DNA of 64,000 bases from DATFDN01 sp963762525 (lineage in GTDB: Bacteria; Pseudomonadota; Alphaproteobacteria; Acetobacterales; Acetobacteraceae). The notes below the pieces were generated by a model. The model ran no database searches. It saw nothing but the letters and a program-made list of their open reading frames with translations, and had not been told where the DNA came from. The stretch spans positions 248,001-312,000 of the forward strand of contig CAVXKT010000011.1 in assembly GCA_963762525.1 (NCBI GenBank), given 5' to 3'. Within the stretch, counting starts at the first letter, position 1. Every line of letters begins with the position of its first letter. Positions 8,983-21,462 of the stretch are shown here, piece by piece. The position numbers were made by a program, and so were the translations under genes.

Positions 8983-10260
8983 GTGCATGATCTGCGCGCG
9001 ATCCGCGCGGCGCCAGCAGCCTTTGATGCGGCGCTGGCGCGACGCGGCCTGCCGGCGGCAACGCCGGATCTGCTGGCGCGGGACGCCTCCCGCCGCGCCG
9101 CGCTGACGGCGCTGCAAGAAAAGCAGGCACGGCGCAACGTGCTGGCGAGGGCGATCGGGCAAGCCAAGCGAGAGGGTCGGGATACCGGGGCGGAGGCCGC
9201 GGAGGCGGTCGCCCTGCGAAGCGAGATGGAGGAGCTGGAGGCCCGCGCCTCCGCCCTTGATCGCGAGATCGAGGCGGCGCTCGTGGTGCTGCCGAACATC
9301 CTCGATCCCGAGGTGCCGGAAGGCGCCGATGAAGCTGCCAACCTGATCCTCGCCACTTACGGGGCGCCACGCGACCTCGGGTTTCAGCCGCGCCAGCATT
9401 TCGAACTGGGCGAGGCGTTGGGAATGATGGACTTCGCCGCCGCGGCGAAGATGTCGGGGAGCCGCTTCGTGGTGCTGCGCGGCGCGCTAGCGCGGCTGGA
9501 GCGCGCGCTCGGTCAATTCATGCTCGACCTGCATACGCGCGAGCACGGCTACACCGAGATGCTCGTCCCGACGCTGGTGAACGACGCCGCGGCTTACGGG
9601 ACCGATAAGTTGCCGAAATTCGGCGACACCATGTTCCGCACCACCGACGACCGCTGGCTTATCCCGACATCGGAGGTGCCGCTCGCGTTTTCGGTGGCGG
9701 GCGAGGTGCTGGCGGCGCGAACGCTGCCGCTGCGCCTCACCGCGCTGAGCGAATGCTACCGCTCCGAGGCCGGGGCGGCGGGACGGGACACGCGCGGGAT
9801 GCTGCGTCAGCATCAGTTTCGCAAGGTGGAGCTGGTCTCGATCACCGCGCCCGACGCAGTCGCGATGCCGAGCACGAGCGGATGACGCGTTGTGCCGAGG
9901 CGGTGCTGCGCGCGCTCGGCTTGCCGCATCGTCGGGTCCTGCTGTGTGCCGGCGACACCGGCTTCGGCGCCGCCAAGACCTTCGATCTTGAAGCCTGGCT
10001 CCCCGGCCAGCAGGCGTGGCGCGAAATCAGCAGTTGCTCCAATACGCGCGACTTCCAGGCGCGACGCATGAACGCGCGGATGCGTACCGGCCGACGGTAA
10101 GACGCTGGCCTTCGTGCACACGCTCAACGGCTCGGGGATCGCGGTCGGGCGGGCGTTGATCGCGGTGATGGAAAACCATCAGCAGGCCGATGGCTCGATC
10201 CTGATTCCGCAGATTCTGTGGCCCTATATGGGCGGCATCGAGCGGATCGGTTCGAAATGA
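8983..10260 (+). CDS. serS: Seryl-tRNA synthetase, two frameshifts
   Basis: SerS is a class II synthetase that charges tRNA-Ser. It starts at GTG 8983 (VHDLRAIRAAP). The N-terminal coiled-coil arm spans about residues 25-105. The catalytic domain shows TSEVPLAF, ALSECYRSEAGAAGRDTRG and QHQFRKVEL (motif 2). The frame shifts near 9850 (continuing as EHERMTRCAEAVLRALGLPH) and again near 10090. The last segment, NGSGIAVGRALIAVMENHQ with ILWPYMGG, is motif 3, ending with TGA at 10260. All catalytic motifs survive when frames are joined, and the gene is essential, so consensus errors are likely. Joined length is about 425 residues, which is normal. Confidence 0.9.
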
Positions 10261-10275
10261 CGTTGGGAGAGAACG

Positions 10276-11121
10276 ATGAAGCTGCTGCGCTATGGGCCCG
10301 TCGGCGCCGAGAAACCGGCCATGCTTGACGCCGACGGCACGATCCGCTGTCTGGCGTCGGTACTCCGCGATATCGACGGGTTCGCGTTGTCGGATGCCGC
10401 ACTGTCGATGCTGCGCGGGCTTGATCCCGGGACGCTGCCGAAAGTCGATGCCGGCGTTCGCCTCGGCCCCTGCGTGGCGCGACCGGTGAATTTCATCTGC
10501 ATCGGCCTGAACTACGCCGACCATGCGGCGGAGACCAACGCGCCGATCCCGAAGGAGCCGATCATCTTCTTGAAGTCGCTGAGCGCATTCTGCGGGCCGA
10601 ACGACGACGTGCGCCTGCCGCGCGGGTCGCAGAAGCTCGATTGGGAGGTTGAGCTCGGCATCGTCATCGGCAAACTCGCGCGCTATGTGCCCGAGCACGA
10701 CGCGATGGAGCATGTAGCCGGATATTGCGTCTGCAACGACGTGAGCGAGCGCGAATACCAGATGGAACGCGCCGGCACCTGGGATAAGGGCAAGGGCTGC
10801 GAAACCTTCGGCCCGGTCGGCCCGTGGATGGTTACGAGGGACGAGGTTCCGGACCCGCAGAACCTCCGCCTGTGGACCGAGGTGGACGGCGAGCGGATGC
10901 AGGACGGCACCACCAAAACGATGATCTTCGATTGCCGCAAGCTGGTGAGCTATGTCAGCCACTTCATCACCATGCATCCGGGCGACATCATCTCCACCGG
11001 CACCCCGCCCGGCGTCGGCATGGGCAAGAAGCCGCAACCGATCTTTCTGAACGCGGGGCAGACGACGCGGATTTCGGTCGAGGGCCTGGGCGTGCAGACC
11101 CAGCGGGTCGTCGAGGCGTAG
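10276..11121 (+). CDS. Fumarylacetoacetate hydrolase (FAH) family protein
   Basis: This is an intact 281-residue protein of the FAH superfamily, whose members hydrolyse or decarboxylate 2-oxo acids with a bound Mg2+. The FAH domain starts near residue 70 (FICIGLNYADHAAE). Metal-site motifs are visible: KLDWEVELGIVIG with acidic ligands, the YCVCNDVSEREYQ block, and IISTGTPPGVGMG near the C-terminus. Together these fit the ureidoglycolate lyase-like or 2-keto-4-pentenoate-type subgroup. Substrate choice inside the family is not predictable from sequence alone. It starts 15 bases after serS with a GGGAGAG ribosome site. Confidence 0.85.
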   Translation: MKLLRYGPVGAEKPAMLDADGTIRCLASVLRDIDGFALSDAALSMLRGLDPGTLPKVDAGVRLGPCVARPVNFICIGLNYADHAAETNAPIPKEPIIFLKSLSAFCGPNDDVRLPRGSQKLDWEVELGIVIGKLARYVPEHDAMEHVAGYCVCNDVSEREYQMERAGTWDKGKGCETFGPVGPWMVTRDEVPDPQNLRLWTEVDGERMQDGTTKTMIFDCRKLVSYVSHFITMHPGDIISTGTPPGVGMGKKPQPIFLNAGQTTRISVEGLGVQTQRVVEA

Positions 11122-11158
11122 GCGCGGCGTTAGCCGAAGCTTCATCTTTCCCGGATAG

Positions 11159-11181
11159 AACCTCGCGGCTTCCGCGAGGTT
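11159..11181. repeat. Perfect 10-bp hairpin just upstream of the glycosyltransferase start
   Basis: AACCTCGCGG, loop CTT, then CCGCGAGGTT. The stem ends three bases before the TTG start at 11185, so it would cover the ribosome-binding region of the glycosyltransferase gene. There is no U-run. It could terminate the FAH-gene transcript poorly, or restrict translation of the next gene. Confidence 0.55.
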
Positions 11182-11184
11182 CCG

Positions 11185-12092
11185 TTGCGTATCGGCATCG
11201 TCACCGCCGCCCATAACGCCGCTCCCTGGATCGCCGATGCGATCGGTTCGGTGTTCGCGCAGACGCATCTCGACTGGACGATGGCGGTGGTGGATGACGG
11301 CTCGATCGATGAGACCACCGCCGTGGCGCGTCGGTTCCGGAGCGAATCCCGCCTTCGCCTGATCGCGCAGGCAAATGCAGGGGTGTCGGCGGCCCGCAAC
11401 CGGGGATGGGCGGCGCTTGACGTCGGACGCCTTTCTGTTCCTCGATGCTGACGACTGGCTGGCGCCGGACGCGCTGGCGCGACTCGCTGCGGCACTCGAT
11501 GCCGCGCCCGACGCGGTCGCCGCTCTGCGGAGGCTGCGGTTTCGTGCGCGCCGAGGCACGAGCCGGGGCGCGACCAGTCCGGGTTCTCCGCCCGGCCGGG
11601 GGCGAGGTGCTGGAGCGGCTGCTGGTGCGCAACCTGTTCGCCAATGGCGGACACGTGCTGATCCGCGCCGAGGTGATGCGCGCCACCGGCGGATTCCGAG
11701 CCGACCTCGGATACGGCGAGGATTGGGAATTCCTGATCCGCATCGCCCTGCGCGGGCGCTTCACGACGGTTGCCGAGCCGCGCCGGCCGGTGCTGTTCGC
11801 GCGCCGTCGGCCGGGCGGCGGATATTTGAGTCAAGCCGGCGACGCTTTCGCGTTCGCGCCCTGCATGGAGGCGATCTACGCGAACCCGGCGTTGCAGGCG
11901 AGGTTCGGCGCCCGCCTGCCGGCCATCCGCGCTCGCGCCGAGGCGGAGAACCGATGGGTGATCGGCCGGGCGCGACTGCTGCAAAGTCGCAGAGAGGGGC
12001 TTCGCGCACTTCGCAGCGCGCTTGCCGCGCGCCCGAGCCTCCGCCGCGCCGCGTTCACGTTGGCGGCCCATGCGCGGCTCGGATCAATGTGA
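11185..12092 (+). CDS. Family 2 glycosyltransferase, frameshifted
   Basis: A GT-A fold glycosyltransferase that uses a nucleotide sugar. The start is TTG at 11185, directly after a hairpin. The N-terminus MRIGIVTAAHNAAPWIADAI and VVDDGSIDET are typical of GT2, followed by NAGVSAARNRG. The frame shifts near 11425, giving FLFLDADDWLAPDAL with the metal-binding DAD, and again near 11525, giving CGFVRAEAR and FRADLGYGEDWEFLIR. The C-terminus after residue 230 is basic and helical. The acceptor is unknown; cell-surface glycan synthesis is the usual role. The stop lies eight bases before the convergent coaD. Confidence 0.75.
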
Positions 12093-12099
12093 TGTCAAA

Positions 12100-12616
12100 C
12101 TACACCGCCGGCTTGATCGCCTCGCCCCGCACCTTCGCCAGCGTTCGCTCCAGGGTCAGGCGCGGCACGAACGAAGAGATGTCGCCGCCCAACGCCGCCA
12201 CTTCCTTCACCAGGCGCGAAGCGATGAACTGGTGGCGTTCGCTCGCCATCAGGAACACCGTCTCGACGTCCGGCGCCATGCGGTAGTTCATGCCCGCCAT
12301 CTGAAACTCGTAGTCGAAATCGGAGACGGCGCGCAATCCGCGCAAGATCATCGCGGCACCGATCTCGCGCGCGAACTGGACCAGCAGGCCCCGGAACGGC
12401 ACCACTTCCATCACCACGCCGCTGCGCTTGGCGATCGACGAAACCTCGGCCCGCACCAGCTCGACCCGCTCCTCCAGGGTAAACAGCGGTCCCTTGCCGG
12501 TGTTCACCGCCACCCCGACCACCAGCCGGTCGAGCAGCCGCGCGGCGCGCTCGATCACGTCCAGATGGCCGTTCGTGAGCGGGTCGAACGTGCCCGGATA
12601 AAGCCCGGTCCCCCGT

Positions 12617-12624
<8 letters not shown>
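12100..12624 (-). CDS. coaD: Phosphopantetheine adenylyltransferase
   Basis: CoaD transfers AMP from ATP to 4'-phosphopantetheine to give dephospho-CoA, the penultimate step of CoA synthesis. The 174-residue product is intact. Motifs: GLYPGTFDPLTNGHLDVI with the nucleotidyltransferase TxGH signature, ILRGLRAVSDFDYEFQMA, and the C-terminal FLMASERHQFIASRLVKEV. The ATG at 12624 lies inside the end of gyrA (8-base overlap), so the two are probably transcribed together. Confidence 0.95.
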
Positions 12625-15412
<2,788 letters not shown>

Positions 15413-15507
15413 GCTATTCTCGATCCGGGGTCAGGTGTGGGCGCGATCGGCTTGCGCCGCAGTGCAATATAGGCGATCGGAACCGAAATGGCGAGGGCCG
15501 AAGAGTG

Positions 15508-16498
15508 TCATGACCCCCGGGCGCCAAGCAGGTGGCAAGCGACGAAGTGCCCCGGCGCGGCCTCAATCGTGCGCGGCTCCCGCTCGCGGCAGACGGCCAT
15601 GACGTGCGGACAGCGGGTGTGGAAGCGACAGCCGGCGGGCGGATGCAGCGCGCTCGGGATGTCGCCCGCGATCCCGGCGCGCGCGGCCCGGCGCGCCGCC
15701 CGGCCGGCTGGGTGGGTGCCCGGCACGGCGGCGATCAAGGCTTGGGTGTAAGGGTGGAGCGGGGCGGCGTAGAGCGCGCGCCTTGTCCGCCAATTCCACG
15801 ATCTTTCCGAGATACATCACCGCCACGCGGTCGGAGATGTGCTTCACCACCGCGAGGTCGTGGGCGATGAACAGATAGGTGAGATGAAGCTCGCGCTGGA
15901 GATCGCGCAGCAGGTTGACGACCTGGGCCTGCACGGACACGTCGAGCGCCGAAACCGGCTCGTCGCAAACCACGAACTCGGGTCGCAGCGCCAGCGCGCG
16001 GGCGATGCCGATGCGCTGGCGCTGGCCGCCGGAGAATTCGTGCGGAAAGCGATCCCGCACCCGTCTCGGCAAACCGACCCGGTCGAGCATCCGCGCCACC
16101 GTCTCGCGAGTCGCGGCATCGTTGCGTGCGCCGTGAATGAGCAGCGGCTCCATCACGATGTCTTCCACCTTCATGCGCGGGTCCAGCGCGCCGTAAGGGT
16201 CCTGGAAGATGATCTGCATCGCCCGCCGCTTCTCGCGGAGCGTGCCATGGCGCATGGCAATGAGGTCCTCGCCGGCGAAGCGAATGCCGCCCGCCGTCGG
16301 CTCGATCAGGCGGATCAGCAGCCGCCCGAGGGTGGATTTGCCACACCCCGATTCGCCCACCAGGCCGAGCGTCTCGCCGGCCTTGATGCTGATGCCGACG
16401 TCGTCGACGGCGCGCAGCACCGGGCGGTGCCGGGCGAGGAATCCGGCACCCACCGGGAAGTGCTTGGACAGATGCTCGGCCTCGATCAGCGGGGTCAT
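15508..16498 (-). CDS. Dipeptide/oligopeptide-type ABC transporter ATPase (DppF/OppF type), one frameshift
   Basis: This is the second ATPase of a peptide-type importer. It begins MTPLIEAEHLSKHFPVG and carries Walker A GESGCGKST, the Q-loop IFQDPYGALDPR, signature FSGGQRQRIGIARAL, Walker B VVCDEPVSALDV and the H-loop IAHDLAVVKHISDRV. The frame breaks near 15783. The rest, HPYTQALIAAVPG-like and then PAGCRFHTRCPHVMAVC, is the C-terminal oligopeptide/dipeptide transporter domain with its cysteine cluster. The start overlaps the preceding ATPase stop in an ATGA. Confidence 0.85.
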
Positions 16499-17472
16499 GC
16501 TTCGACCCGCTCGTGGACGCGGATGCAGGCGGCCTCGTGCTCGATCTCGCGCGACAGCAGCGGCGGGATGGCCGCAGTGCAGGCCGGGATGGCGTGGGGG
16601 CAGCGCGGCGCGAACCGACAGCCGGGCGGGCGGTGCCGCGGATCGGGCAGGGTGCCGGGAATGGCGGTCAGCCGCTCCCGGTCGTCGGCGAGCGTCGGCA
16701 CGCAGGCCAGCAGGCCGCGCGTGTAGGGGTGCAGCGGTGCATCGAAGAGCCGCGCGACCGGCGCCTGCTCCACCACCCTTCCCGCGTACATCACCAGCAC
16801 CCGGTCCGCGGTCTCGGCGATCACGCCCATGTTGTGGGTGATGACGATGACCGCCATGCCGAGCTCGTCGCGCAGATCGAGCAGCAGGTCCAGAATCTGC
16901 GCCTGGATCGTCACGTCCAGTGCCGTTGTCGGCTCGTCGGCGATCAGCAGGCGCGGCCGACAGGCGAGCGCGATCGCGATCATCACCCGCTGGCGCTGCC
17001 CGCCCGAGAGCTGGTGCGGGTAATCGCCGAGCCGCGCCGCTGCCGAGGGAATGCCGACCCGGTCCAGCAGCTGCACCGCGCGGGCCCGTCGCGCGCGCAG
17101 CGTTCCGCGTTCATGGGCGGCGATCGTCTCGATGATTTGCTCGCCGATGCTGAACACCGGGTTGAGCGAGGTCATCGGCTCCTGGAACACCATGCCGATC
17201 CCCGGGCCGCGGATGCGGCGCAGGCGCTGCTCCGACATCGTCGAGAGGCGTTCGCCCGCGAACCTTACCTCACCCGCCGCCACCCGGGCCGGCGGACGCG
17301 GCAGCAGGCCCATGATCGTCAGCGCGGTGACGCTCTTGCCGCTGCCGAACTCGCCGACGATGCCGAGAACCTCGCCCTGCTCCACCGAGAAGCTCACCTC
17401 CTCGATCGCGGTGATCTCGCCGCGCCCGGTGGCGAAGGCAGTGGTGAGATTGCGGACTTCGAGGAGGCTCAC
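16495..17472 (-). CDS. Dipeptide/oligopeptide-type ABC transporter ATPase (DppD/OppD type)
   Basis: This intact 325-residue ATPase pairs with the DppF-type subunit. Walker A is GEFGSGKSV (Phe where Ser is usual), followed by VFQEPMTSLNPVFSIGEQI, the signature LSGGQRQRVMIAIALAC, Walker B LLIADEPTTALDV and the switch His in VITHNMGVIAE. The C-terminal extension ends PPGCRFAPRCPHAIPAC, the family's cysteine motif. The first codon lies at the edge of the large palindrome (17472-17573) that separates it from the permease gene. Confidence 0.9.
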   Translation of the reverse strand: MSLLEVRNLTTAFATGRGEITAIEEVSFSVEQGEVLGIVGEFGSGKSVTALTIMGLLPRPPARVAAGEVRFAGERLSTMSEQRLRRIRGPGIGMVFQEPMTSLNPVFSIGEQIIETIAAHERGTLRARRARAVQLLDRVGIPSAAARLGDYPHQLSGGQRQRVMIAIALACRPRLLIADEPTTALDVTIQAQILDLLLDLRDELGMAVIVITHNMGVIAETADRVLVMYAGRVVEQAPVARLFDAPLHPYTRGLLACVPTLADDRERLTAIPGTLPDPRHRPPGCRFAPRCPHAIPACTAAIPPLLSREIEHEAACIRVHERVEA

Positions 17473-17573
17473 CCCACCTCACCCCGGCCCTCTCCGCCCC
17501 CGGGGGCGGAGAGAAGGACGAGCCAACCTCCTCTCCGCCCCTCGGGAGCGGAAAGGGTTGGGGTGAGGTGGGG
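17472..17573. repeat. Large intergenic palindrome between permease and ATPase genes
   Basis: The outer arms are CCCCACCTCACCCC (17472-17485) and GGGGTGAGGTGGGG (17560-17573), perfectly complementary over 14 bases. Nested inside is a second perfect palindrome with 11-base arms (17491-17512, centre CCCGGG), and a diverged copy of it around 17531-17552. The element is G/C-rich and resembles REP/BIME-type repeats. It could set transcript levels between the membrane and ATPase parts of the operon. Confidence 0.7.
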
Positions 17574-17584
17574 GACACAACCTC

Positions 17585-18487
17585 TCACTCCTGCAATCTC
17601 AGGCGCGGATCGAGCACGTCGCGCAGACCGTCGCCCAGCATGTTCAGCCCGAGCACGGTAATCATCAACGCAGCGCCCGGAATGGCGATGATCCACGGCG
17701 CGTCGGTCATGTACTGGCGACCCTCGGCCATGATGTTGCCCCAGGTCGGCGTCGGCGGCACCGCCCCCACGCCGAGAAACGACAGCGTCGCCTCGGTCAG
17801 AACGGCGTAAGCAAACAGGAAGCTGAGCTGCACGATCAGCGGCGCCATGGCGTTCGGCAGGATGTGGCGGCGCAGAATCCGCCAATGGCCGGCGCCCGAG
17901 GCGATGGCCGCCTGCACATATTCCATCTCGCGCAGCACGATCACCGAGGAGCGCACGATGCGGGCGGTGCGCGGCGTGTAGACGATGCCGAGGGCGATGA
18001 TCACGTCGGTAATCGACGGGCCGAGCGCCGCCGTCACCGCGATCGCGAGCAGGATCGCAGGGAACGCCATCAGCGCGTCGTTCACCCGCATCACCGCGTT
18101 ATCGATGCGCCGAAAATAGCCCGAAGCGGCGCCGATCAAGGTTCCGAATACGGCGTTGATCGCCACCACGGCGGCGCCGATCAGCATCGACAGCCGCGCC
18201 CCGTAGACGACGCGCGCGAGCAGGTTGCGGCCGAAATTGTCGGTGCCGAACGGACGCGCCAAGCTTGGAGGCGCGAAGGTCGCGCTCATGTCGATGGTGT
18301 CGGGATTGGTCGGCGCGATCGCCGGCGCGAAGATCGCCGCGACCACGATGATCGCGAACAGCGCAAGCCCGGTGAGAAACAGCCGATGGCGCAGCAGCCG
18401 CCCCAGCGCCAGCCGGGCGGGATGGCGCCGCGGTTCCTCCTCGGCTTCCGCCGCCGGTTCCGCCCCGAGCGCGATGTCAGGCGGCAT
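17585..18487 (-). CDS. Dipeptide-type ABC transporter permease (DppC type)
   Basis: This inner-membrane permease of about 300 residues has six predicted helices. The N-terminal helix LTGLALFAIIVVAAIFAPAI is followed by the family's FGTDNFGRNLLARVVYGARLSM block. The conserved ATPase-contact loop is REMEYVQAAIASGAGHWRILRRHILPNA. LSFLGVGAVPPTPTWGNIM and DGLRDVLDPRL complete the DppC pattern. I prefer ATG 18487, which overlaps the end of the dppB-type gene, over the upstream ATG at 18517, which adds ten residues of no clear similarity. Confidence 0.9.
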   Translation of the reverse strand: MPPDIALGAEPAAEAEEEPRRHPARLALGRLLRHRLFLTGLALFAIIVVAAIFAPAIAPTNPDTIDMSATFAPPSLARPFGTDNFGRNLLARVVYGARLSMLIGAAVVAINAVFGTLIGAASGYFRRIDNAVMRVNDALMAFPAILLAIAVTAALGPSITDVIIALGIVYTPRTARIVRSSVIVLREMEYVQAAIASGAGHWRILRRHILPNAMAPLIVQLSFLFAYAVLTEATLSFLGVGAVPPTPTWGNIMAEGRQYMTDAPWIIAIPGAALMITVLGLNMLGDGLRDVLDPRLRLQE

Positions 18488-19427
18488 GGTAGCGCACGCG
18501 CGGGTCGAGGAAGGCATAGAGAATGTCGACGCCGATATTCACCCCGACCATCAGCGCGGTTACGACCAGAACGGCGCCCTGCACCATCGGGTAGTCGCGG
18601 CTGAGCACCGCCTGCGTCAGCAGCTGGCCGATGCCGGGAATCGAGAACAGCGTCTCGGTGACCACAGCGCCCGACATCAACAGGCTTACGATGATGCCGA
18701 TTACGGTCACGATCGGAATCAGCGCGTTGGCCAGCGCGTGCTTCGCCACCACTTGCCGCCGCTTCAGCCCCTTCGAGCGCGCGGTGCGAATATAGTCCTG
18801 CCGCAGCACCTCCAGCATGGTCGAGCGGGTGATGCGCGCGAGCAGCCCGACCAGCAGCAGCGCCAGCGAAATCGCGGGCAAGGTCATGAAGGTGAGCCAG
18901 CCAACCGGATCGTCGCCGAACGCCACATAGCCGCCGGTCGGCAGCCAGCCGAGCTCGACCGCGAACAACAGGATCATCAGCAGGCCGAGATAGAAATTCG
19001 GCACCGAAATGCCGAACATCGAAAACACCATGGCGACCTGATCCACCCAGGTGTTCTGCCCCAGCGCGGCGATGATGCCGCCCATCAGGCCGAGCGTCAG
19101 CGTGATGAGCAGGGCGTAGGCCGATAGCCCGAGCGTGACCGGCAAACGATCGCCGATCGCCTGCAACACCGGCTCACCCAGCAGCAGCGACGTTCCGAGA
19201 TCGCCGTGCAGCAGATGATCGTACCAATGATAGAGCTGTGCCCACAGCGGCTGATCGAGGCCGAGATCGTGGCGGATTTGCGCGATCTGGTCGGGCGTGG
19301 CGCTGAGACCGGCGATCACCGCGGCGGGATCGCCCGGGATCATGTGGATTAAAGCGAAGGTGATCAGGCTTACCAGGATCAAAATCGGGATGGCGCCGGC
19401 GATGCGCCTGAGCGTGGCGCCGATCAC
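18477..19427 (-). CDS. Dipeptide-type ABC transporter permease (DppB type)
   Basis: This intact 316-residue permease begins at GTG 19427. The helix IPILILVSLITFALIHMIPGDPA with the conserved P-G-D-P is the DppB/OppB N-terminal hallmark. LGLDQPLWAQLYHWYDHLLHGDLG follows, then the ATPase loop RQDYIRTARSKGLKRRQVVAKHALANALIP. The C-terminus has RDYPMVQGAVLV and FLDPRVRYHAA. Only one base separates its start from the binding-protein stop, so the operon order is binding protein, DppB, DppC, DppD, DppF. Confidence 0.92.
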   Translation of the reverse strand: MIGATLRRIAGAIPILILVSLITFALIHMIPGDPAAVIAGLSATPDQIAQIRHDLGLDQPLWAQLYHWYDHLLHGDLGTSLLLGEPVLQAIGDRLPVTLGLSAYALLITLTLGLMGGIIAALGQNTWVDQVAMVFSMFGISVPNFYLGLLMILLFAVELGWLPTGGYVAFGDDPVGWLTFMTLPAISLALLLVGLLARITRSTMLEVLRQDYIRTARSKGLKRRQVVAKHALANALIPIVTVIGIIVSLLMSGAVVTETLFSIPGIGQLLTQAVLSRDYPMVQGAVLVVTALMVGVNIGVDILYAFLDPRVRYHAA

Positions 19428-19428
19428 G

Positions 19429-20997
19429 TCACTTCTCGAACCACACGTTATAGAGGCGCGGGATGCGGAACGGCACGAACCCCTTCACGTCCGACCGCAC
19501 GCCCTGGACCTTGGTGAACGAGCCGAACGGAACCGCGTAAACCTGATCGAGCACGTATTTCTGCATCTCGGCGAACGCCTCCTGCCGCCCGTCGGCGGTC
19601 GGCGTCGGAGTTCATCCCGTTCCATAACTTCAGAATCTCCGGATCGGGATGGCCCTTCGGCGGGAAATAGACGGGAATCGGCTGGGCGAAGAACTGCATC
19701 ACCGACAGCCCCCCAAGCGCCGGCTGGGTGCCCCAGCCGGTGAAGAAGAAGTTCCAGCCCGCGACCTGGTTGGCGGCGGTCTGCACCGAGGTCGGCCAGT
19801 CCGTGACCTTGAGTTGCGCGTTGATGCCGATAGCCTTCAACTGCTGCTGCATCACCAGCGCCGAATTGTACATTGGCGTGTAATCGGAGTCGGTGAGCAG
19901 AACCACCGGCTCGCCCTTGTAGCCGGACTGCGCCAGATACTTCTTCGCCAGCGCCGGGTCGTGCAGATTATAGGTATCCTTGCCGGCGTCGGTGTAGTCG
20001 GGCTGGTTCGGATACTGGAATCCGACGTTCAGCCGGTAGTTGCCGTCGGTCGCGCCCTGCATGATCTGGCTCATGTCGAGCCCGGCCTGGACCGCCTTGC
20101 GAAAATCCAGATTATTGGTCGGCGGATTGGCCGTGTTCGGCTCGGCGATCTGGATCCACCAGTTCGGCAGCGGTAAAATCGTTATCGCCTTGTTGTTCTT
20201 GAGCGCCGCGACCGACTTGGTCGGGATGTCCTCCACCCCTTGCAGCTCGCCGGTCTGCAATCCGGCGACCCGTGCGCCCGAACTCGGTGACGATGCGGAA
20301 CGTGACCGTATCGAAGCAGGCTTGCTTGTAGCCACCAAAGCCGGTGCGGTCCTGATAGCGGGTGTCGGGGCTGTAGCCGTCGAAGCGCTTCAGCCGCACG
20401 AAGCTCCCCGGCATGGATTGGGCCAAGGCGTATGGCCCGGTGCCCATCGGCTTGAGCTCCCGGGACGGCACATCGCGGTCCTCGGCAGGGATGATGACGA
20501 TGGGGACGCTGAAGGCGCTCAACAGCGTGATGAAGGTCGGCTGCACCTTCTTCATGTGGACGACGAAAGTATATTTGTCCGGCGCGTCCCAGTGGTCCAC
20601 CTCGTCCAGCATGCTGCGTTCCAGCCCGACTTTGGAATAGCGGGCGAACGAGGCGACCACGTCGGCCGACGTCATCTCCTTGCCGTTCTGGAAATGCACA
20701 CCCTGGCGGAGCGGGAAGGTGTAGGTCAGATGGTCCGTCGAATTCGTCGATCGAAGCGGCGAGCTGCGGGATCGGCTTGTCGTTCTCGTCGCGTGTCACC
20801 AGCGTCTCGAAGATGTTCATGGCGATGTTGCGCGTGGAGATCGTCGCCGAGGTCATCTGATCGAGGCTGTTGATGTTGGCCTCCTGGCCGAACACGAAGT
20901 TGCCGCCCTTGTGGGGACATTGGAACGGCGCGGCGCTGGCGGCGGCGGCGAAGGCGAGTGCGGTCAATCCCGATGCTGCCGAAAGGACTCCTCGCAT
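19429..20997 (-). CDS. Dipeptide-type ABC substrate-binding protein, frameshifted
   Basis: A periplasmic binding protein of the SBP_bac_5 family (DppA/OppA-like). A signal peptide lies at residues about 1-25 (VLSAASGLTALAFAAAASAA). The mature part starts PFQCPHKGGNFVFGQEANINSLDQ. Breaks occur near 20735 (before HFQNGKEMTSADVVASFARY, the family signature), near 20280 and near 19608; the last segment ends RLYNVWFEK with TGA at 19429-19431. Joined length is about 520 residues, normal for the family. I chose ATG 20997; a GTG nine bases upstream is also possible. The substrate may be peptides, nickel or other solutes. Confidence 0.82.
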
Positions 20998-21175
20998 GCG
21001 TCTCACCCCCGAATGGCCCTCTTGCCGGTTTCCGAGCGTATGTGCGGCCCTCGGGCGGCGTCAATCGCGCCCGGACGGCTGATGCGAATGCAATTTCCCG
21101 TCTCACTTTGCCGTCAACTCGGCAACGGCTCGGGCCCGATTGCGGCTTAAGCCCAAGCAATCGACGGAGCCGAAC

Positions 21176-21400
21176 ATGAGCCGCGACAACGACACTCCGG
21201 CGGACGAGGGTCACATATCGCAAGCACGCCGGCTCGCCGAACAGGCGCTCGCGGCGGAACGCGCCGGCGACCGCGCGGCGGCCGATCGGCTGTTCGCGCA
21301 AGCGGAGAAGCTCGATCCCGAGGCGGTCGGCGCGGTGTTGGACGAGGACGCATCGGTCGCGCCGCGACCCCGCCCCGGCGGTGGCCCGACCGCGCGCTGA
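21176..21400 (+). CDS. Small hypothetical protein, 74 residues
   Basis: ATG at 21176 has a GACGGAGC ribosome site upstream. The product starts MSRDNDTPADEGHISQARRL. Residues 13-50 form an Ala/Glu/Arg-rich helix pair (ARRLAEQALAAERAGD, RLFAQAEKLDPEAVGAVL) that looks like one tetratricopeptide-like helix-turn-helix. The tail is Pro/Arg-rich. The frame is open across 225 bases and diverges from the peptide-transporter operon. I do not recognise a function. Confidence 0.55.
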   Translation: MSRDNDTPADEGHISQARRLAEQALAAERAGDRAAADRLFAQAEKLDPEAVGAVLDEDASVAPRPRPGGGPTAR

Positions 21401-21462
21401 GCCGGTGCGGGGTTGCCTCCGCGCGTGCCGCGGTTTACGCAACGGCGCGGAGATTTGCCTGC

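Noticed and set aside
7954..9399. A 481-codon open frame on the minus strand opposite tatB, tatC and serS
   Set aside because: It is antisense to three recognised genes, rich in Arg/Gly/His with no domain, and results from the high GC content.
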